Source of the DNA: CAYTED01 sp964404075
Lineage (GTDB): Bacteria; Patescibacteriota; Minisyncoccia; Moranbacterales; UBA1568
Assembly (NCBI GenBank): GCA_964404075.1
Contig: CAYOIM010000016.1
Coordinates: 1 to 20,384, forward strand
DNA: 20,384 nucleotides
Reading direction: 5' to 3'
In this document: positions 8,998 to 16,460 of the stretch, one piece after another
Layout: the number at the start of each line of letters is the position of its first letter
Numbering within the stretch: the stretch's first letter is position 1
The notes under the pieces: generated by a model
Databases searched by the model: none
The model's input: the letters and a program-made list of their open reading frames with translations, nothing else
Told to the model about the DNA's origin: nothing
Position numbers and translations under genes: made by a program

Positions 8998-9118
8998 ATG
9001 ATTTTCAGAAGAAGCAAAAAAAGAGCTCGGGATGGCTTTGAAATCAGGCACCGCTCATATTGTGAAAAACGAAGAACATGGGGAATACGGGAAAAATCAG
9101 AGGGAAGCCACTATCTTT

Positions 9119-9427
9119 TCATAGCTCCACCCTTTCTTTCTTTTTTTCTTTTTGTGACTCGCGGACAGCGAAGCCGTACGCAACCGCGATCGTCTTTCCC
9201 ACCCTGTACGAAGTATAGGTTTCCGGAAGGCTTGAGTCAAGGCTGAAGGTATCCACCATTTCCGGTACGAGCGCCATCTCCGCCAAAATCTCATCGAGAG
9301 CAATGAGGATCGCCTTCCCGCTCCCCCGCTCCTCCTGCCAGGTGCGAGACGCCACGACATTCACGCCATCAAAAAGTGCCAGCGTCGAAGATTCCTTTTC
9401 AATATTCAGTTTGAAGGTATATGGCAC
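9119..9427 (-). CDS. short TsaB-like (ASKHA N-terminal half) protein
   Basis: This 102-residue protein starts at GTG; the in-frame TGA at 9437-9439 rules out a longer N-terminus. Its pattern matches the first domain of TsaB/YeaZ, the partner of TsaD in making the t6A modification of tRNA. It has an N-terminal strand-hairpin (LNIEKESSTLALFDG), a helix, and TYTSYRVGKTIAVAYGFAV at 70-88, corresponding to the TsaB motif SFTGLRIGVATAKGLAFAL. TsaB is normally about 200-240 residues, so the second domain is missing. The N-terminal DTS-type motif is degenerate (IEKES). The tail is highly charged and Lys-rich. It may be a minimal TsaB able to dimerise with TsaD, or a decayed paralogue. No ribosome-binding site is evident. 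It sits last in the minus-strand envelope cluster, just ahead of the rpoB promoter. Confidence 0.55.
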   Translation of the reverse strand: MPYTFKLNIEKESSTLALFDGVNVVASRTWQEERGSGKAILIALDEILAEMALVPEMVDTFSLDSSLPETYTSYRVGKTIAVAYGFAVRESQKEKKKERVEL

Positions 9428-9498
9428 AGAACACAGTCATCAAAGCGTAAAGACCGGACAAAACACAAGCGATTCATTGTGATCGATTCTCATATTTT

Positions 9499-12400
9499 TT
9501 ACCTCACTTGGTATGAAAGGGTCCTGCTCTTCCTCCCCGTTTTGAGGTCAACCGCATACCAATCATATTTTCCCCGAGGTTTTGTGACGATAAAAGTGAC
9601 CGAGAAACGACCCTGGGCATTCGTCCGGAGCAATTGTGAAGCATAGGATCCGGATGCCGTCTGAAAGAAAAGTCTCACGCGATTTTTTTTGGAAAACTTT
9701 TTCCCTGACTGCGTCAGCGAGTGTCCTCTCACGACGGAACTCGCGGATTGGGCGATCACATATTTCTTGTCTGATGTATCACCACCAATCTTTTTGCCAC
9801 TCTCTCCATTCGAGGGAGTGACTCCCGGAGTGATCGGGGGCTGTGCCACGATACTAGGAGGGGTCGTGACAGTTACGGTCGTACTCTGACTCGCGTTCCC
9901 ACCCGCGCCCGTACAGGTGATCGAATAGGTCGTCGTTACGACGGGAGAAACAATCGCTGAGCCAGAGGTACCAGACGCAACAAATCCCGTACCAGCGCAT
10001 GAAGAAGAATCATTAGAGGTCCAAGTGAGCGTTGCTCTCTGCCCGGAGACGATTGACCCGGGCGTCGAAGAGAGCGAAACGGTCGGAGCGGCAATAAGCG
10101 GTGACACAGAGAGAGGAGTGGAGAGATCGGCACCGATTGATCCGCACGAGACGCGCTGAGAGGCGTTCGCGACTGTATCGGTATTGCCCGAGAGGGTGGC
10201 CGGTCCGGTGACATCATAGCCGACTGGAATACGCACGAATGTATTGCCCGTTACGATGGCGGTCATCGAAGAAACCGTATTGCGTATACCCGTGATATGC
10301 GAGTCCTGTGAAAAAGGAACATTGTTGAGGAAGAGGCTGTCCGTTACGGTGAGCGAATTAGTCGGGTGGAGATTTCCCTCTTCGCCAAAAGTGATCATCG
10401 GTGTGTTCTGCCTATTGGGATTTTTTATCACCTTGTTACAAGTGATATTCACTACGCCGCCATTCGGAATATCGATATCATAACTGGCACCTGCCGGTAC
10501 CGTGCCATCATCTTCAAGCGTGTTTAAGATATTCGTCTCAAGCGCACGGCTTTTGATGTGATGTCCGGTATTGGTGTTCTTGAAGGTTGAATGGGTGATG
10601 GTGACTTTCTGCACGATACCGGAAGAAACGCCGTGCCCATTATAATCAAACACCGAATTGGCAATCATGATCTGACCAGCAGAATACGCGCCTCCTAATA
10701 TGCCATTCTCATTATCATGGAAATAACTATTTTGCACGGTAAGCAATCCCCCCCGGTAACGAATTCCCGCGCCACTCCGATCCATTGCGGTGGCGCCGGA
10801 AAGTTCGATGCTATCGAGAACAATCGTCGTCCCGCCTTCGGTCAGCAAAATTCCCCCTCCATTTGGAAGGTCTTTCTTACTCGAAAAATGAGCAAAACCG
10901 CCCACTCCTCGTATGGTAACCGATTTATTGATATCAGCATACATATTGATGTATGTTCCGGCATCGACATCGATCGTATCCCCAGGCAGAGCCGCATCAA
11001 TGGCACTTTGAAGATCAGGGTAGGTTGCGGAACCTCTCTTGAAGTGATTGACTGTGGCGACCGGGGGAGGTGTCGGCGAAGGAGATGGGGTATGTATCTG
11101 TCCTCCCCAGGTGAGAACATAAGCATCAGCGGTGCAGTTTTCTCCCCAGGTGCTCGCGAAGATGACCTTCGAGCCATCCGGGCTAAGCGATGCGTGCGAT
11201 TGTGCCCAGTACGGAATCATGGGACATGTTGCTTCTGGCGTCTTGGCGACATAGGGTTCATCGGTCATCGTGTGCGCTAATCGCTCGAAATGCGGCACGG
11301 TCAGGGTGCTGTCAAGATAGAGTTTGATGACTTCGTGCTCGAATGGCTGGAGCGGCTTATCTGCTGGATTACCATCCGTATTGACCACGCAATATCCCCA
11401 GTGCCTTATATCCCGGCACGATATATGAATGCCGTTAGTCCATCCGATATCCATAATTGGTGTCGTGGCACCAGTGTTTCGTGTAGCATTGGCATCGATT
11501 GTGCCGTCACTCTTGAGAGCAATACCGATAGGAATCTTCGCCTTGATGATGTAGTGCTTATCCCCCAGGAAGTAGGCATTCGAGGCATTCGTCTGCATGA
11601 GGTATTCGGTGCCATCGGCATCGCGCACGAGGTCGCCATGTCCAGTTGTGATACTCACCTTACCGATATACTTTCCTGTTGCACGATCAAAGGACTCCAT
11701 GCCCGCATAGCGCCAGTACCCATTACTTGCATATTGGACGAGCATATACTTACCTGATGGCGACACGGCCACCCAATCAACTGAAACCTTGGCCGAGGAA
11801 GGCGTAGTGGTTGCGATATCCATCACGACCCCCTTCTGCCTATTGATGACATCGTAGGCAAAGACCTGTTTCCCGCCACCGTTTGGCAAGGAACCAACCA
11901 TACCGAGATACCGACCATCATCTGAGAGCTCCTGCCACCCAGCGTGATAATCAATGCTTGCGTATTCGGAGAAGCACTGGAGCATCTCGCGCGTACCAGT
12001 GGTGATGTTGCCACTTCGATGCAAAGTATATTTGATGAGACGATCGTGGTTTGGACAGTTGAAACCGTCTTTATCGACTGAATTCGACTGAATCGATCCT
12101 ATGTAATACAGGACATTTGGATCAGTCGGCGACCAGACAGGAGCACTCCCCGAAGCAGGCCAATTGAATTGGAGCGTATGGACTGTCTGGAAAGATTGAG
12201 CATCGATGATCCTATTGCTATTGAGAAGGATGAGCGATTGATCGGCGTTCCATGCTTGGAGTTGCGAATAGGTATGCCTTGAGCTCTCAGTTATTCTCGT
12301 GACACAAGAACCGAATACCGGATCGTTATAGGTTACACCGAGAGAGGGTTTCGCCATAGCAACTGGTTCCGCGAGTACCGTCTTCGCTGTCGAATTCGCA

Positions 12401-13992
12401 GTGATGAGCCCGCAGTTCCCGCTTGCAACTGGCGGCACTGATGTGGATGAGGATTGGGTCGTTACATTCACCACACCTGATTGAAGTGATACATTGCCGG
12501 CGGCATCATAGGCGGCGACGGTATAGGTATACGCAGTGCTCGAGGTGAGCGCAGTGTCGGTATAAATCGTCGAGGTCGTGGTGGCGATTTGGCTTCCATT
12601 ACGATATATCCTGTATCCTGTGACGGCGACATTATCTGTCGAGATATTCCACGAGAGCGTAGCGCTCGCCTGTGATACCGATCCTGCCGAGAGTCCTGTC
12701 GGAACTGAGGGCGGCTGAGTATCAGAAGCAGGGGCGGGCGTTGTGCTACTGCCGGCACCATAACGGTATGCCCAGGTATACCTCTTGTAATTACCACCGC
12801 TTGTTATAAAGATGAACACATTGTCGACAGGATCATAATCGAGCACATGAGTAACGCTCAATGAACCGATATTGTATGGCAGATCCGCAGGACTCTTCTG
12901 CATCACCGAGCTCGACCATACCTTGGTAACCGGATCAAAGGCATAAAAAACACCATTCAAGATGCCACCCCCGATGATATGATTCACGGAATCATACGCC
13001 CAGCCCGTCTCGCCGTCATCCGTGGCGCCGTTCAACGGTCGTGGCGGGAGCGTACCGGTCACTCCAACCATCTTAGTAGCGGTTGATTTTGCAAAATCAC
13101 CGCGATTCAATGTGAGTTCGTAGACCGTACCATTACTCATCACATAATACATCTTGTCCGTCGGGGGAAAGTAGACGAGATTCTGAGCGTAATTACCTCC
13201 ACGAATCTTTTCAAACCTACTCGTCACTCTCGTGACAGGATCATAGACGGACATACCGTCACCACCGAGAATAATGACTTTGCCCGAGACCGGATCGTAT
13301 TCGGTAGCGACATATGTGTATGTCGACCACTCTCCACCCGGTGTTACTTCGATCGGTGTCCATGTCTTTGTATTGGTGTTGTAGCTCCAGATCGGTCCGC
13401 GAGTGGTATAGGGCTGTACACGAAGCTCATCTTCGTTAATACAGGGGCTCTTTGGACTTGATCGATTCTGAAGATACAGGAGCTCGCCCGTGCTGGGGAC
13501 AAAGGTGAGTTGATCATATGAATGGACGGCCGCTGGATGACCGGTTGAGATCCACCCGCCAGTCGCCACATTATAATTTGAGAGGCGCATGTCTGCGATC
13601 GGCGTCGAGGGATACGCGCTTTGCCACTTCAGAGAAGGTTGATTCAGATCGAGTACATCGACATCGGTACGCGGAGTCGTCGAATGGCCGCCGCCCCACA
13701 AGAGCATTTGATTGTGAATGCTGTCATAAGTAAAGCGGCTATACCCGACAACGCCACTGCCATCATATACGGTAGGAGTCGGACTGCCCCAGAGATGGCA
13801 ACCAGGAAGACCTGCTGGTTTGTATTCACCAAGCGAAAGGGCGGTATTCGGGGGAATGTTTGCAAGGGTAGGGTTCGGCGCGAAAGCATGAGATGAAAGA
13901 GGCGCATGCAAGAACATGATGCACCCCATGGTGAAAAAAACCCTACGAGCAACACTCGATTTTCTTCTGTTGTGCGAAAAGAGCTTGTACAT
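9499..13992 (-). CDS. giant secreted multidomain surface protein (beta-propeller, FN3, beta-helix, Ig-like)
   Basis: This is a predicted exported protein of about 1497 residues. The preferred start is the second of two adjacent ATGs (13995, 13992), 5 nt after AAGGG; an in-frame ATG at 14037 lies inside the amidase gene and is unlikely. Residues counted from 13992 are approximate. A basic, then hydrophobic signal peptide ends near 36 (SSHA-FAPN). A kelch/galactose-oxidase-like propeller spans about 45-410 with repeated YDP and GGG turns. A fibronectin type III domain spans about 425-513. A second propeller-like region spans about 530-970. A Pro/Ser/Thr linker follows. A right-handed beta-helix (pectate-lyase-like fold) spans about 985-1275. 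An Ig-like domain spans about 1300-1375. A basic C-terminal beta domain covers about 1415-1497. No LPXTG motif or clear C-terminal membrane anchor is seen. No catalytic residues can be assigned. A role in adhesion or carbohydrate binding is inferred. It is 11 nt downstream of the amidase. Confidence 0.85.
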   Translation of the reverse strand: MYKLFSHNRRKSSVARRVFFTMGCIMFLHAPLSSHAFAPNPTLANIPPNTALSLGEYKPAGLPGCHLWGSPTPTVYDGSGVVGYSRFTYDSIHNQMLLWGGGHSTTPRTDVDVLDLNQPSLKWQSAYPSTPIADMRLSNYNVATGGWISTGHPAAVHSYDQLTFVPSTGELLYLQNRSSPKSPCINEDELRVQPYTTRGPIWSYNTNTKTWTPIEVTPGGEWSTYTYVATEYDPVSGKVIILGGDGMSVYDPVTRVTSRFEKIRGGNYAQNLVYFPPTDKMYYVMSNGTVYELTLNRGDFAKSTATKMVGVTGTLPPRPLNGATDDGETGWAYDSVNHIIGGGILNGVFYAFDPVTKVWSSSVMQKSPADLPYNIGSLSVTHVLDYDPVDNVFIFITSGGNYKRYTWAYRYGAGSSTTPAPASDTQPPSVPTGLSAGSVSQASATLSWNISTDNVAVTGYRIYRNGSQIATTTSTIYTDTALTSSTAYTYTVAAYDAAGNVSLQSGVVNVTTQSSSTSVPPVASGNCGLITANSTAKTVLAEPVAMAKPSLGVTYNDPVFGSCVTRITESSRHTYSQLQAWNADQSLILLNSNRIIDAQSFQTVHTLQFNWPASGSAPVWSPTDPNVLYYIGSIQSNSVDKDGFNCPNHDRLIKYTLHRSGNITTGTREMLQCFSEYASIDYHAGWQELSDDGRYLGMVGSLPNGGGKQVFAYDVINRQKGVVMDIATTTPSSAKVSVDWVAVSPSGKYMLVQYASNGYWRYAGMESFDRATGKYIGKVSITTGHGDLVRDADGTEYLMQTNASNAYFLGDKHYIIKAKIPIGIALKSDGTIDANATRNTGATTPIMDIGWTNGIHISCRDIRHWGYCVVNTDGNPADKPLQPFEHEVIKLYLDSTLTVPHFERLAHTMTDEPYVAKTPEATCPMIPYWAQSHASLSPDGSKVIFASTWGENCTADAYVLTWGGQIHTPSPSPTPPPVATVNHFKRGSATYPDLQSAIDAALPGDTIDVDAGTYINMYADINKSVTIRGVGGFAHFSSKKDLPNGGGILLTEGGTTIVLDSIELSGATAMDRSGAGIRYRGGLLTVQNSYFHDNENGILGGAYSAGQIMIANSVFDYNGHGVSSGIVQKVTITHSTFKNTNTGHHIKSRALETNILNTLEDDGTVPAGASYDIDIPNGGVVNITCNKVIKNPNRQNTPMITFGEEGNLHPTNSLTVTDSLFLNNVPFSQDSHITGIRNTVSSMTAIVTGNTFVRIPVGYDVTGPATLSGNTDTVANASQRVSCGSIGADLSTPLSVSPLIAAPTVSLSSTPGSIVSGQRATLTWTSNDSSSCAGTGFVASGTSGSAIVSPVVTTTYSITCTGAGGNASQSTTVTVTTPPSIVAQPPITPGVTPSNGESGKKIGGDTSDKKYVIAQSASSVVRGHSLTQSGKKFSKKNRVRLFFQTASGSYASQLLRTNAQGRFSVTFIVTKPRGKYDWYAVDLKTGRKSRTLSYQVR

Positions 13993-14006
13993 CATAACCC
14001 TTGCTA

Positions 14007-14792
14007 TTATTGTACCTTTTTCCAGTCGAAATGCCACGGATCGTCTTTCCGCCCGGGGGCGATATCAGCGTGCCCGACGACTGCCTTGATACCGTATTGC
14101 CCGCGGAGAGAGGCGATGAGCGCATTCACCGCATCATACTGTGCTGTCGTGTATTTGTCATCCTTGGTATTCAGGATCTCCACTCCGATGGAGAAATCAT
14201 TCACATTCGTCCGCCCGTCCGGCATCTTGGACACGCCCGCATGATACGCGATATCCGCATCATCGACGAGTCGGTAGATACTCCCCTTCCGATCGATCAG
14301 GTAATGTGGCGTGACACCATATCCCCGCCAGATATCGATGACCTTGTCCACCGAATACGGATCGCCCCCCTCGGAATTATACGAGGAGTGCAAAACAATC
14401 GTATCAATAATCCGCTTCTCTTTCGGGACACCGAAACCGAAATCCACTTTCCGATTGATGATATGAATTTTTGTTTGATCATTCAAAACAGCGGGCGATT
14501 GAGGAGTAGGGGCGGTCGTTTTGCCTGCGGGCGATGCGACCGCTGTTTCTGTCACGCCCTGCTTCATGGTCTCCTCTGATCGTTTCTCCACCATATCCTT
14601 CACGCTCTCCGCCTGACTCCGGATCGCCTGATACCGCGCGATCTCGCCCGCACCCGTCACCATATCCGCGACGGGCACTTCGCTTGTGCTCTTATTCTCC
14701 AAAGCGATCGGCTCGCCCGAAGATCCGAAGAGAAAATACCCTGCTCCGAGGAGCATGAGAAGTACCGTGATGAGAAGGCTGATGAGACCCAT
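14007..14792 (-). CDS. membrane-anchored N-acetylmuramoyl-L-alanine amidase (Amidase_2/PGRP family)
   Basis: This 261-residue zinc amidase is expected to cleave the MurNAc-L-Ala bond of peptidoglycan outside the membrane. Residues 1-23 form one hydrophobic segment (signal anchor). A low-complexity stalk runs to about 105, and the Amidase_2 domain fills the rest. Zinc ligands are suggested by His in IVLHSS, His in VVGHADIAPG and Asp in GRKDDP, the AmpD/AmiD-type set; HYLIDRKGSIYRLVDD and AYHAG are also family hallmarks. The ATG at 14792 has no Shine-Dalgarno; a 7-bp tandem array lies 10 nt upstream. It stops 11 nt before the giant surface protein, so the two are probably co-transcribed. Likely roles are cell-wall remodelling, or making room for surface-protein export. 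Confidence 0.93.
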   Translation of the reverse strand: MGLISLLITVLLMLLGAGYFLFGSSGEPIALENKSTSEVPVADMVTGAGEIARYQAIRSQAESVKDMVEKRSEETMKQGVTETAVASPAGKTTAPTPQSPAVLNDQTKIHIINRKVDFGFGVPKEKRIIDTIVLHSSYNSEGGDPYSVDKVIDIWRGYGVTPHYLIDRKGSIYRLVDDADIAYHAGVSKMPDGRTNVNDFSIGVEILNTKDDKYTTAQYDAVNALIASLRGQYGIKAVVGHADIAPGRKDDPWHFDWKKVQ

Positions 14793-14802
14793 ATTTTGGA
14801 GA

Positions 14803-14837
14803 AGATATTAGATGTTAGATGTTAGATACTGGATATT
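14803..14837. repeat. degenerate 7-bp tandem array 1
   Basis: There are five consecutive heptamers with exact period 7: AGATATT, AGATGTT, AGATGTT, AGATACT, GGATATT. In the direction of the amidase gene the array reads CAGTATC, two units, then TAATATCTTC, close to the start codon. The same arrangement precedes the permease gene (16164-16198). TAATAT could serve as a weak -10 box. Confidence 0.8.
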
Positions 14838-14865
14838 GAAAAATAGAGATTAAAATTTGGAGGTG

Positions 14866-14924
14866 AGTATTTTTTACAGCGGTTGCACCGCTCCAAAAGC
14901 GGAACAACCGTTATAAAAAATACT
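14866..14924 (-). repeat. nested-hairpin intergenic repeat, copy C (extended arms)
   Basis: The core has outer arms around CAGCGGTTG (14877-14885) and CAACCG (14905-14910), with inner CCGCT (14888-14892) and AGCGG (14898-14902) around the loop CCAAA. The middle pair GGTTG/CAACC replaces GGTCG/CGACC of copy B, a compensated change. Flanking AGTATTTTTTA and its complement extend each arm to 20 bp (14866-14885 and 14905-14924) with two mismatches. A-runs rather than T-runs follow on both strands, so it is not a classical terminator. It lies about 33 nt after the permease stop. Confidence 0.9.
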
Positions 14925-14952
14925 ATCATCTGTTATCCAATATCTAGTATCC
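14925..14952. repeat. degenerate 7-bp tandem array 2
   Basis: On the minus strand it reads GGATACT, AGATATT, GGATAAC, AGATGAT with period 7. It lies between the permease stop (TAG, 14957) and repeat copy C. It is an inverted, near-identical counterpart of the array at 16164-16198 on the other side of the permease gene; the perfectly shared 12-mer is TATCCAATATCT. Confidence 0.75.
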
Positions 14953-14956
14953 ACTT

Positions 14957-16150
14957 CTACTTGTACCGCAAAGCGTCGAGAGCGTCGATACGGCTCGCTT
15001 TGCGCGCGGGGAAAATCCCGGTGAGGAATCCGACGAATGCGCCGAATATGATGATGGTCATGACGAACCACAGCGGACTGTAAAAGAGACTCACCTGCTC
15101 GCCGCCGAAACGGGAAGCGATGAGATTGATCATGAAGTTCACGATCTGCCCCTCGAGAAAACCGATGAAGACGCCGCCGAGTCCGCCGAGGAATCCCATC
15201 ATGGTCGCTTCGGAGATGAACATGAGCCAGATGGCGGTATTGGAAGCGCCGATCGCCTTCATAATTCCGATCTCTTCGGTTCGTTCGAGGAGAGTGATGG
15301 TCATGGTATTGAACATACCGATGGCGGAGACGACGAGCGCGATCACGCCAAACATCATGAGGACGATCTGCACCACACGGAACACTTTGTTCGCCTGATC
15401 GACGATGTCCGAGATCGACGACGCGACGAGCCCCTTCTCCACCACCGCGGCACGAACGCCCTCGACCTCGTTCGTGCTCCCGCATTTCACTTTCACTTTC
15501 GAGAAACTCGGGAGACTGAGCCTATTCAAGGTCGAAAGAGGAATGTAGAGCGTATTCTCCTCGCCCTGCACGATACCGGACACGATATACGGCGTATCGG
15601 GGAGGAGGAGCGATTCCTTCGATGATCCGTCCGACGCCTCGATTTTCTGAAAGAGCTTGAGGTCGATGGCTTTCCCGACGATGTCTTCCGGCGTTCCGCT
15701 GAAAATGCTCGCCACTGCCGCCGAAACGACGACCTGATGTTTCATGCTGTCGAAATTACGCCCGACAGTGAAGGCGAGACCATCGAGGTTCATAAAAGAG
15801 CTCTCCGTCGCGATCGCATTCACCTCGAGCGTCACCCCGTCAAGTTTCGCCTGCGACCGGAGTTCGAGCGCGGGGATCACTTCCTCGACGCCTTGGATTT
15901 CTCCGATCTCGGAGAGGAGTCGCGGATTAAGCGCGACGGTCGTCCCGCCATCGGTCGTCACATCGAGCGTCACCAGGGCATCGGAAGTCGTTATTTTCTT
16001 GAGCAGAGTGCGCTGGAGTCCGTATCCGAAAGAAACGAGGAAAAGAATCGCCGCGATACCGACGCCCATGCCGAAGATCGTGAGGATGGTCCGCATCGTC
16101 CTAGCCCTGAACATACGGAGAGACAATTTGACGACATCAGAGACGAGCAT
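14957..16150 (-). CDS. MacB/FtsX-type ABC transporter permease
   Basis: This 397-residue membrane subunit has the MacB topology: TM1 at about 20-42, a large extracytoplasmic domain (MacB_PCD type) at about 50-255, then three TM segments at about 258-282, 308-332 and 358-382. The FtsX-domain signature ERTEEIGIMKAIGAS follows TM2, and the C-terminus FPARKASRIDALDALRYK is typical of the family. It should pair with the ABC ATPase encoded just upstream. Members pump lipoproteins, peptides or drugs, or work as mechanotransmission devices that control cell-wall hydrolases; the adjacent amidase makes the last option attractive but unproven. The ATG at 16150 has no Shine-Dalgarno. A 7-bp array begins 13 nt upstream. 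Confidence 0.92.
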   Translation of the reverse strand: MLVSDVVKLSLRMFRARTMRTILTIFGMGVGIAAILFLVSFGYGLQRTLLKKITTSDALVTLDVTTDGGTTVALNPRLLSEIGEIQGVEEVIPALELRSQAKLDGVTLEVNAIATESSFMNLDGLAFTVGRNFDSMKHQVVVSAAVASIFSGTPEDIVGKAIDLKLFQKIEASDGSSKESLLLPDTPYIVSGIVQGEENTLYIPLSTLNRLSLPSFSKVKVKCGSTNEVEGVRAAVVEKGLVASSISDIVDQANKVFRVVQIVLMMFGVIALVVSAIGMFNTMTITLLERTEEIGIMKAIGASNTAIWLMFISEATMMGFLGGLGGVFIGFLEGQIVNFMINLIASRFGGEQVSLFYSPLWFVMTIIIFGAFVGFLTGIFPARKASRIDALDALRYK

Positions 16151-16163
16151 ATTTGAGAGCCGA

Positions 16164-16198
16164 AGATATTAGATACGAGATATTGGATACTGGATGAG
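16164..16198. repeat. degenerate 7-bp tandem array 3
   Basis: There are five heptamers with exact period 7: AGATATT, AGATACG, AGATATT, GGATACT, GGATGAG. It lies directly upstream of the permease start and shares, in gene sense, CAGTATC, two units, then TAATATCTTC and an AAATATG start region with array 1 ahead of the amidase. It is inverted relative to array 2. Confidence 0.8.
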
Positions 16199-16203
16199 GG
16201 GAT

Positions 16204-16455
16204 AATTTTCAATTTCTAATTTCTAAACAATTTTCAATGATTTAATTTTGGAATTTTTCAATGAGAGAATTCAAACATTGTTTNNNNNNNNNNNNNNNNN
16301 NNNNNNNNNNNNNNNNNNNNNNNNNNNNNNNNNNNNNNNNNNNNNNNNNNNNNNNNNNNNNNNNNNNNNNNNNNNNNNNNNNNAATTTTCAATGATTTAA
16401 TTTTGGAATTTTTCAATGAGAGAATTCAAACATTGTTTGAAAATTAGAAATTGTT
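16204..16455. repeat. AT-rich inverted repeat interrupted by an assembly gap
   Basis: An AT-rich stretch between permease and ATPase genes has inverted arms: CAATTTCTAATTT near 16210-16222 and AAATTAGAAATTG near 16440-16452. Its interior contains 100 Ns (16284-16383). The 55 bases before the gap (16229-16283) are identical to the 55 bases after it (16384-16438). This looks like a repeated palindromic intergenic element that stopped the assembler. Apart from this element, the 310-nt spacer holds only array 3 and no gene. Confidence 0.7.
16284..16383. other. assembly gap (100 N)
   Basis: Exactly 100 undetermined bases, the conventional placeholder for a gap of unknown size. The identical 55-bp flanks suggest that the two contig ends overlap, in which case the true gap could be zero and the repeat single copy. 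Confidence 0.95.
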
Positions 16456-16460
16456 TATAT

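Noticed and set aside
9005..9030. T-run on the minus strand after the TsaB-like gene as a possible terminator
   Set aside because: The run TTTTTTT follows GAGCTC, but no stable stem precedes it; only a weak pairing is possible.
8803..9246. Plus-strand open frame of 147 codons between rpoB and the TsaB-like gene
   Set aside because: No family resemblance, overlaps the rpoB promoter/leader and the TsaB-like gene antisense, and has no promoter or ribosome-binding site.
14803..16198. Heptamer arrays considered as CRISPR or iteron origin
   Set aside because: Units are 7 bp without spacers, so not CRISPR; there is no replication gene, DnaA-box cluster or AT-rich unwinding element tied to them.
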